Source: Onchidella celtica (taxonomy: Eukaryota > Mollusca > Gastropoda > Systellommatophora > Onchidiidae). Taken from it: 64,000 nt of DNA. Below, piece after piece: positions 56,261 through 64,000 of the stretch. Each line of letters opens with the position of its first letter. The stretch's first letter is position 1. The notes under the pieces were generated by a model. That model was not told the DNA's origin. It ran no database searches and was given only the letters and a program-made list of their open reading frames with translations. A program made the translations under genes and the position numbers. The stretch is from assembly GCA_963931925.1 (NCBI GenBank), contig OZ007569.1:19264482-19328481 (forward strand). Direction: 5' to 3'.

Positions 56261-59200
56261 CAGAAGCGCTCAACACACTACACTGCTTCTTTCTCTCTCC
56301 CTGTCTCGCTCACTCTCTCTCTCTCTATCTCAGAGCAAATTGTAACGCAAATTGTAATAGAATACTCAAATTTATTTAAAGGGCGCGTTATTTTTCTTTA
56401 TTAATTGTTAATTTTTTTTTCTCTCTCTTTCTTGAAATTTGCTTCCGGGCAATCACCCCTGTGGCCCCACCCACGCGTCGCCACTGCCCCTGCCACACCC
56501 TGTAACATGACTCCTCTTCCCCCATGTATCTCATGTTCCTGTCTTCACCCCATCCATGTTGTCTCTTCTCTCTCCCCTCGCCGCCCCCCCCCCTTTCTCC
56601 CTTCCTTCCCCTGGTTGGCATGAGAAATTTAATTACATTGCTGTCATTAGTCAGTCACGGGCAAATCGCTCTCCACAGCATGCATAGCCTGCACCGGTGT
56701 TCCGACCACTTTGGATACAAGTACCGAGTATGGAGTCACTGCCCCCTCAGAGATATCTTACATTATCTCTGGTGCCCATAGTCAGTACAGTTATACGTGG
56801 GTTTGTGTAGGGTTTCCGTAAGATTGGTAGGATTACCATAGGGGCGAATTTCCTACAACAAACTGACGGTGGCCCGTTGTTGTTTGAGTCTGAGTTTGGA
56901 GAAAGTACGTCGACACCATAACGGTCACATTGTGCTAGGAAAAAAAACAAGACCAGATAGAATATAACAATGACATTACAGACGGAAACCCTACCAAAAA
57001 GCATTCACCAACCACCCGCTGTTGTAACCAGGGGAATCGAGCAAATCTGATGTCAGTATGACGTATAGGCGTGGGGTTGCTGCTGCCTGGGTAATAGACA
57101 GGTACATGTACCTCCAAAAGAAAGGAACTAGTCCTCCGATGAAAAATAATGGTAACGTAGCATGTGGACTGAGAGTTCAAAACTGTCATTCTGTCGGCAT
57201 AGAATTCTAATCTAGTCTTGAAATCGATACTAAGCGCAGATAATAATCTATGGTTGAACTTGATGTGTTTCATATAATATTCCAGTATTTTAGATTTTCA
57301 CTTCATTAATCAAATGTTTGTGATTCAACAACAATAAGAGGAAAATTCTCTCTGTAGTAACTGACAACAGAGACAACGGCGTTTCATCTGCTTTGTCGTG
57401 GCTATAACAGAGAGAGGGGGGCAATTGGCATGGGCCTGCACCGGTAAAGGCAAAGTGGGCATTGATCCTGTGGTAAAGAATATTTTTTTTTTTATTACAC
57501 TACGAGTCAAGGGGGATGTTTAGCCCAAAACAGTATGCTGTATTATTGAAAGAAGAGCCATGAAAGGTTAATGCAGATTTTCAACAAATGGCTAAATAAA
57601 TGTATTTAGCACATGACTAAAATATGTCGTGAGCAGTTTGAAATAGGGGCTTACATTTCCCATCCGGCCAAGGCGCATTTCCCAGCTTTGCAGGACTTGC
57701 GTTTACCTAGGACAAGGGAAACGGGACAGGTTGGGCGGGTGTTGAGTACTGGTGTGAGCGTTCGAGTACTGATTTAATCATGGGGAGACGGGTTGGAGGG
57801 GAGGGAGCAAGGATAGCTAATGAGACTAGACTGGAAATGTGATCGTTTTAATTTTTGTTTCAGTGGCTTATTATTAGAATCATGATCAGTAGCAAATGGT
57901 CATTTTCATACTGATTAAAATTAATCTGCAAAGAAGATTAATACACGGACTCCATCTGTACGCAAGCATGTTCACTGTCTGATACAGCAATCAGTAAGAA
58001 AAATGAGAGCAGACATGATACAGCATTATTAATACGTTCTGTATTTATGTAAATAGGCCTTGTACAAAAATATGAAAGACTGGGAAGGCGAGGCCGTGAC
58101 ACCAAGAGAGAGAAAGAGAGAGAGAATGAGAGAGAGAGAAAGAGAGAGAGAGAATTTGGGGAAAGGGAGAGGGAGAGGGCATGTAAAAGATGATCAGAAC
58201 CATTACTTTGGCATTCATCTTGATAACATTATTTTGCAGTGAAATCTGGCCCAACGTTCTCAACGTTTGATCCTTTTGACATCGTGACTAAAATACCAGT
58301 TAACACATTTCTTTAAACACAAAACAACGAAGAATATTTCAAATCACACGAAAAGATGGCACTCTCTACACAAGAGGTTCTCGTGAAAATGTTTACGGCA
58401 CTTTTAGGGTGAATAAACCGAGGGTTTTGGAGCGTGGAAAAGTCACGATCCACCAACGCTGATAGAACATCTAGACAGACGACAAAATGGTCAATTTACT
58501 TGTCACTGCATGGAGAGCCGAGACCGCGCCCATTTCAAAATTGGTCAAATACCGAGGGGAGTTGATTGGTGTCACGTCTCTCACTGATAATCAAATTCCA
58601 TGGACTCGAAAACTAATGTGAATTTCGCACCGAAAGAACACATTTCGCTCTTGTAGAAAAATTCCATATTATCATTTATTCGGGTCTTTGGAATTTCAAC
58701 TTTATTCACACACACTCAGTACATACAGACATAGTTAACAATTTACAACACGGAGTAATGAAAGAATCACTTTAATTGATTGAGTAATAAGTTAACGAAC
58801 CGTCAACTCATGTAATCATTTGCAAGCTTATATCCCGTTTTACATGAACAGTGCACATTTGTCTCTGATGTTCAGATTGACTAAAAAATTAAGAAGGCAA
58901 TAATTATACAGGCCGACGCATTTTGCCTAGGGATCCAGACTGTTGGGACACCTTGATAATAAATTCAGACACACTCATACGACAGACACACCTAATCATG
59001 GCCGAGCTGACCATCTACTTCCCGCCGTGTGACGGTAATTCGTAACGGATTTTAGCACCTGAACAAAATGAGCTTTGTTTCAAAATTGCATTGTTTTAGG
59101 ATCTCTTGATTATCGACAGGTCACCGCCTACATGATGAAGAAAAGAATTGCTGAACATTGGTCTCCTTTGAAAAAAATAAAAAATAACTAACTGTTAACA

Positions 59201-59360
59201 TAATAAATTTATAAGAATACGCCAGGAGCATCAGTTTAAATAAATAATACATTGCATTGTTTTTATTAAATATTTTTCTTTCCTGCGCAAATTCGTGCAT
59301 TTATGTTTATCACAGTCAAAATGTGACACATTGAAAATTGTCTGTAGTTTTTTTAGATAT
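56261..59360. other. No gene recognised; microsatellites
   Basis: CT repeats (about 56290-56330) and a GA-rich tract (about 58106-58180). No frame with a recognisable domain. Confidence 0.4.
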
Positions 59361-59551
59361 AAGTCAAAATTGGGCAAAAAGAAAAGGTTGTATGTTGCAA
59401 AGCCCCGCGTGAGAAATAAAACCCAAACAATACAAAGCAAACTAAAGAGAAGACAGAAAATACACCTTAGTTTGCTTTGTATTGTTTGGGTTTTATTTCT
59501 CACGCGGGGCTTTGCAACATACAACCTTTTCTTTTTGCCCAATTTTGACTT
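59361..59551. mobile_element. Foldback element with perfect 85-bp inverted arms
   Basis: Arms 59361-59445 and 59467-59551 are exact reverse complements, separated by 21 bases. Adjacent sequence (59552-59610: CCCTGCTGCGACCCCACAG) is shared with copies in MTHFD1 introns. Any transcript would form a long perfect hairpin. The same family appears at 26632-26883, 60687-60760 and 61037-61136. Confidence 0.9.
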
Positions 59552-61390
59552 TGCTAATAGCCCTGCTGCGACCCCACAGTTTTTCTGTGGTTTTTATGAT
59601 ATTTCGTGAATTTTAGATATAAGGTATTTTATCATATATTTGTTCATGCAGCGTTGTTCACTTTACCTCTCTCACCCTTCAACGTGCAGATTTACACAAG
59701 TACACACAATGTGAGTAAAGATTGTGAAAAATACCAGCTCACAAGTTCATGTGCACACACGTTGAAAAAACGCACAGATTGGTATCGAGAAGAAAGAATT
59801 GTCTTTTATGATAATCAAATTTCACGACATACCGTTAACAACGAAGACTTTCTCTCGCAGCGCATGAAAGACGACAGTAACTACTGACACCGAGCTTAAT
59901 ATGTCATCTCATTCCTAAACTCATGTCATACAGCGGGGATTTCGCATGTCAGCGCGAGTATCAGTCTCTTGTCAGGTCTTTTCAGCGCATTTTTTTTTTT
60001 TTTTTAGCAAATGAAATGATCGATTTGTGGAAAGGTGAGATCCGTGCTGAAGTCATCCTCTAAATATCGATGGAACTGTTCGTGGTTTCATTTTGCTGGG
60101 GAATAATTGTAATTTTAAACAGATCTGTACAAAGGCAAATGGGCAATCCTGCAGGACTGGTCTATTAATTATCTACCACACGCCTGAGTACATGTAATGT
60201 TTTGTTTTTTTTGTTTTGTTTTTCACAAGGATATCCACAGGCTGTTTTTGCTTTGACATTTTCCACAATGCTCTTGAGAGTCTTGAAAAAAATGTTAAGC
60301 ACTATGAATGAAAAACAAAAACTATCTCGAATAAAGATCTTTATTTTAACAAATCTCACTCTGTGAAATGAAAAACAGTTTTGTTTGGTTAAGTAAACAG
60401 AAATTTAATTTGAAAAAGAAAAAAAGAGCCTCTGGTAACCTATTCTCCTACATTAATTATTTACATCCGCGACCGTGTCACTATTTTTTTAAGTGTCCCC
60501 CCTATCTCCCCACCCCCCTCCCCCCCCCCCCTCTTTTTTTTCGGTAGCAGTGAGACTTGACTTTCACATTTTAATATAATATATCGTTTTGGAGTTCAGC
60601 TTGGCAGCAAAATGTCAAAATATTATGATTTTAAAAAAAAGATATTTAAAAAAAGCTTTCCTTTTCCTTTTGCGTTCTAATGAATCGTTTCTGTTTTATT
60701 TCTCATGGGAGGCTTTGCAGCGTACAACTTTTTCTTTTTGCCACATTTGGACTCAGCAAAATGTCAAGTTATGATTCCCATGATCCTGTGACTATCCGAT
60801 GGATGTGATATGTCTGTCACAGGTTCAATTTATACAGCTTTATTTGTCCGACACGGTACACGGAAGTAATAACAGAGCACAATTAGACACAAGGGAAGGG
60901 TTCTATGTAAAATATATGTACGTAGGTTGATGGTGGGCTGAGTCAAGACTCTCTTGTCTGAGTGTCAGTGTAAGATGTAGACTATGGAGTTAAGCAGGAC
61001 CTCGGGATACCAAAACAAATCTATCTCAATCTCACTAGTCAAAAAATGATTAAAAGAAAAAGTTGTATGTAGCAACGTAAGTAATAATACCCAAACAGTA
61101 CAGTGAAACGCAAAGTAAAAGGGAAAACAGAAAATGGCCAATATTTCGGCAACAGCCTTTTTCAAAAAAAAAAAAAGTGGAAAAATTGAACAGACGAAAT
61201 AATCGAACAATAAAATAATAAAATATGATTATTATATAGGATCTAACTAGGATATATTGTCTACTTAGCTGCGAGTTCTTACTTGTTTAATACAATATGG
61301 AAGCACGGCTGCCAATGTATAGAGGCTGGAAGCACAGACTAATAAATTAACCAGACTGGAAACGCGAGCTTCGGGCTGTGTCGTTTTTTA
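59552..61390. other. No gene; fragments of the foldback family
   Basis: Half-copies lie at 60687-60760 (GGCTTTGCAGCGTACAACTT) and 61037-61136 (AAGTTGTATGTAGCAACG). There is a C-rich then T-rich tract at 60497-60542. Confidence 0.55.
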
Positions 61391-61447
61391 CGGAATTTCC
61401 CGAGCGGCGGCCGTATAATCAACATGGCCGCCGCTCAGGAAATTCCG
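61391..61447. repeat. Short GC-rich hairpin
   Basis: Arms 61391-61412 and 61426-61447 (22 bases, one mismatch) surround a 13-base loop. Each arm contains GAGCGGCGGCC or its complement, unusually GC-rich for this region. Confidence 0.8.
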
Positions 61448-61724
61448 ATTCTAGTTCTATCTGCAGTAGAAATTTCTTTTTATTTGTCAAGATTGGTTGT
61501 ACATATATTAATTTCTTGGTGCGGAACCAAACTTCCGCGTTCAATAGGCGCGTCAAAATGGTGTCATTCAAAATTGTAGCTATGCTGAAGCGTCGGTCGT
61601 TAGCGTAAACCTAATGTGGAGGATGGTTCATGACCTTTCGCTGTTTTGTGACGTCACACAATGGGATCATCCAGTCTGGGTATCTTATTAGTCTGTGGCT
61701 GGAAGTGGCGGATTAGGTCTCAAT

Positions 61725-62390
61725 CTCACTAGTTTGGGCGCGTCAAAACTCTTGATTCAGCAGGGGGGGAGAAAGACCTCGCCAACAGAGTCAAAACAGA
61801 GGCAAAACGAAATGGGTTCAGCACATGACCAGCCTTGCGAAATTAAACGTAACAGTTGTTTAACAGGGTTCCTGTATTCAAAAGCAGTAAATCCGAAGCG
61901 GGAATAAGCCGTGGGTCATAGAAAATACAGACTGAAACGGGACCCCGTGACACCGAAACCAGATTGTCTCACTAGTTCAGGCGCGCCAGAGCTCTTGATT
62001 CAGTATGGGGGGGGGGGGGATCTTGCACAATGAGCCAAAAAAGAGGCAAAACAGATTTTGTTCAGCACATCACCAGCTTTAAAATATGAACCCTTTGAAT
62101 ACCGACGCCGTGAAAGCTAGATTTTCCCTAGTCCAATTTATATTAAGATTCACATATTTCAGTTATTTTCAACGGTAAATGTGACTCTTGATCGGTCTAT
62201 TGATCTATATTTAAAAGCTAGTAATGGAGGAACAAAACCTGTAATTGATGCAGCAGTAAAGAGTTAACAGCAATGTTATTTCAGTATTGAAAGGGTTAAA
62301 CAGTTGTACAGCAGGGTTCATGCATTCAAAAGCAGTAAATTATATGAAGCCGGAATTACCCGTTGGTCATGGAAAATACTGCATGAAAAG
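61725..62390. repeat. Direct duplication, second copy interrupted
   Basis: A block at 61728-61950 (CTCACTAGTTTGGGCGCG ... GGAATAAGCCGTGGGTCAT) recurs in two parts, 61975-62090 and 62297-62385, with about 205 unrelated bases between them. Both copies have a G run after TTGATTCAG. Confidence 0.7.
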
Positions 62391-62447
62391 GTACACATTC
62401 TTGCCACATGATAGTATTCATTACATACTGTGCTGACTTAACATCAC

Positions 62448-62588
62448 TATGGGCCCCTAGGTAAGGTAATGATTGCGGCCCGCCCTGTTTGAAAAACCAA
62501 TGTAAATTTGCATGCATGGGGCCCTCGAAACCCCTGGGGCCCCTGGGCAACTGTCCAATGTGCTCAGGCGTTAGGACGGCTCTGACTG
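62448..62588. mobile_element. Probable DNA-transposon fragment
   Basis: GC-rich sequence with CCCCTGGGGCCCCTGGGC and TTAGGACGGCTCTG, a combination I associate with widespread non-autonomous DNA elements in animals. Ends are not defined. Confidence 0.35.
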
Positions 62589-64000
62589 CATAACACAGTA
62601 TAGTTTACTTCCTGCTTAGCGTGTTCAGTTATTTCACACAAGTCGTTTAGCTCTGGCCTAATTCTAACGTGTAACCTTTTCAGAGAGTTCACATAAAGGT
62701 CGCAGTGAGTAAATGAAAATCCCTGTACTCAACAGCATTAATAGTTAATGATAGTATGTCTGGCCTCAGTCCTGATGGAGCCGTAAAACTACACCCCACC
62801 CTTTCCCCCTAATCCGTGATAGTGGAGGGGGAATGGAGAGTCAGAAGGCCCACAAGGCTAAAGGCAGTAAGCACCGTTCAAATCGGAGTGGACCGGATGA
62901 AATTCCGGAACTGACCTCTCGAGCCAAGTTTCCGTGAAGCGTAGCTAGCCGCCAGGCAGTTCAGGCACTCTGAAATAATTCCGTTTCATTTTACTACAAA
63001 GTCAATGCTACTTACGTCCGGCTTTTTTTGTCTTTTCAAAGTGGTTATTCTTGGCCATGTGGAAAATTGTGGTTTGTTTCCACCGGGAATTTTCCAGAAA
63101 ATCTTTGTGTAAGCATGAGTATTTTGTTCACTGGACACCCTTTTTTTTTTAATTTGCGAAATGGCTGCAACAGCTTTTGCGGAAATAGATCATGAACTGG
63201 TGTCCCTCTCCTGAAAACAACAACAACAATAACAACAACAGCAACAACAAAGCACGCATCTCTCGACCTTAGTTCTTGTTTGTTCTATCCCCATTCTCTG
63301 AAAAACTTGAGATATTTTAGTATGTAGAAGAGGTATACCAAATGCACACTTGGACACGTTTAAAACGCGCTGTGGCACTTATCAAGCTGTTTTACAGTTC
63401 CGATTTAATCTAACTCCTTGTCACAATACTAAAGCCGCAAACGTTTCGTCTAATTTCTCAGCTGTGCAAAAAGTGGAGCTAGGACAAACAAAAACTAAAG
63501 TCGCAATTTATTTGGCTATCTTAGATGGCTGTATGATCCAGATAGCCATTATCAAGGAATACACGTGATTTTTGTCTGGCGGTGACATCTTATAGCTAGA
63601 TAATAACATTATTAAGCATTTCAATTTTTTTTCTTTTAACTGACCGAAGCCTAGTGTTTACTTAAGATGACCACAGCTCTCATAATACCCATTCCCGAAA
63701 GTCAAGGTTGAAATGCATACTAAGGCTATGAGAAAATATTTTGAGATGTAGAGAAATACCAAGTTATTGGAAATTTGCAAAACCAAATATTTTCTGTGTG
63801 TATAATTTTCATGTACCATGTTGAACTGAATGTTTTTTCCTATGAATCTTGAGATCAGCTTGCAGAAGTGAATCAGTTAAATTTATAGAGATATACAGAT
63901 ATGAGTTAAATAGGAAGTGATAGAATGGCATTTAGTTTTGATTGATCATTCCCTGTCACTCAGAGATTAGAAACTTGATGCTTTACTTTTTCGTTCCGCC
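62589..64000. other. No gene recognised
   Basis: An AAC microsatellite is at about 63216-63249. No frame shows a recognisable domain. Confidence 0.4.

Noticed and set aside
55881..56345. 154-residue plus-strand frame
   Set aside because: It runs through AAT and CT microsatellites and a LINE tail; the composition is low complexity.
62870..62960. tRNA or SINE with a B-box-like GTTCAAATC
   Set aside because: No matching A box, cloverleaf or repeat copies could be seen.

Overview
The window is animal nuclear DNA. It holds one large intron-rich housekeeping gene with GT-AG introns, THAP-type genes, and many DNA transposons, LTR elements and non-LTR elements in long AT-rich non-coding stretches. 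The mix (P-element-like, pogo-like and hAT-like elements, a Gmr1-type LTR element, CR1/L2-like LINE tails ending in ATT repeats) suggests a marine invertebrate. I cannot fix the phylum from sequence alone. There is no CRISPR, operon or prokaryotic feature.

Layout. 1-4226: a scrambled Ty3/gypsy retroelement. An open pol frame on the minus strand runs off the left edge and meets, head to head, a plus-strand gag/protease piece, followed by a primer-site/leader/gag N-terminus piece. 6126-6567: a partial duplicate of an exon of the main gene with a broken splice acceptor. 6657-7269: a probable solo LTR. 10704-32592 (minus strand): MTHFD1, cytoplasmic C-1-tetrahydrofolate synthase. I could resolve 24 coding exons, all in phase, encoding 934 residues. 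Its last intron carries a P-element-like transposon (10937-14561) in antisense orientation with 31-bp terminal repeats. 32941-33528: a THAP-domain gene or gene fragment diverging from MTHFD1 across a gap of about 350 bp.

35970-46373 is a nest: a pogo/Tigger-like DNA transposon split by non-LTR fragments and by a very young 8.1-kb LTR retrotransposon (38121-46232, minus strand). That element has TATTC target duplications, a tRNA-Pro-type primer site and the unusual order gag-protease-integrase-RT-RNase H. Its RT and integrase are of Ty3/gypsy type, so this is the Gmr1 arrangement. Its LTRs differ by only two substitutions plus a 49-bp inverted-copy replacement. Its reading frame is broken three times, once exactly where a zinc-knuckle cysteine is expected.

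46374-64000 is mostly non-coding: microsatellites, a 374-bp hAT-type MITE with 8-bp target duplication, a lone THAP first exon (55593-55676), a foldback element with perfect 85-bp arms (59361-59551) whose relatives also sit in an MTHFD1 intron, a second short hairpin and interrupted duplications.

MTHFD1 supplies one-carbon units through three activities (5,10-methylene-THF dehydrogenase, 5,10-methenyl-THF cyclohydrolase, 10-formyl-THF synthetase). The rest of the window is largely transposon biology, including domesticated or decaying THAP/P-type sequences on both sides of MTHFD1.
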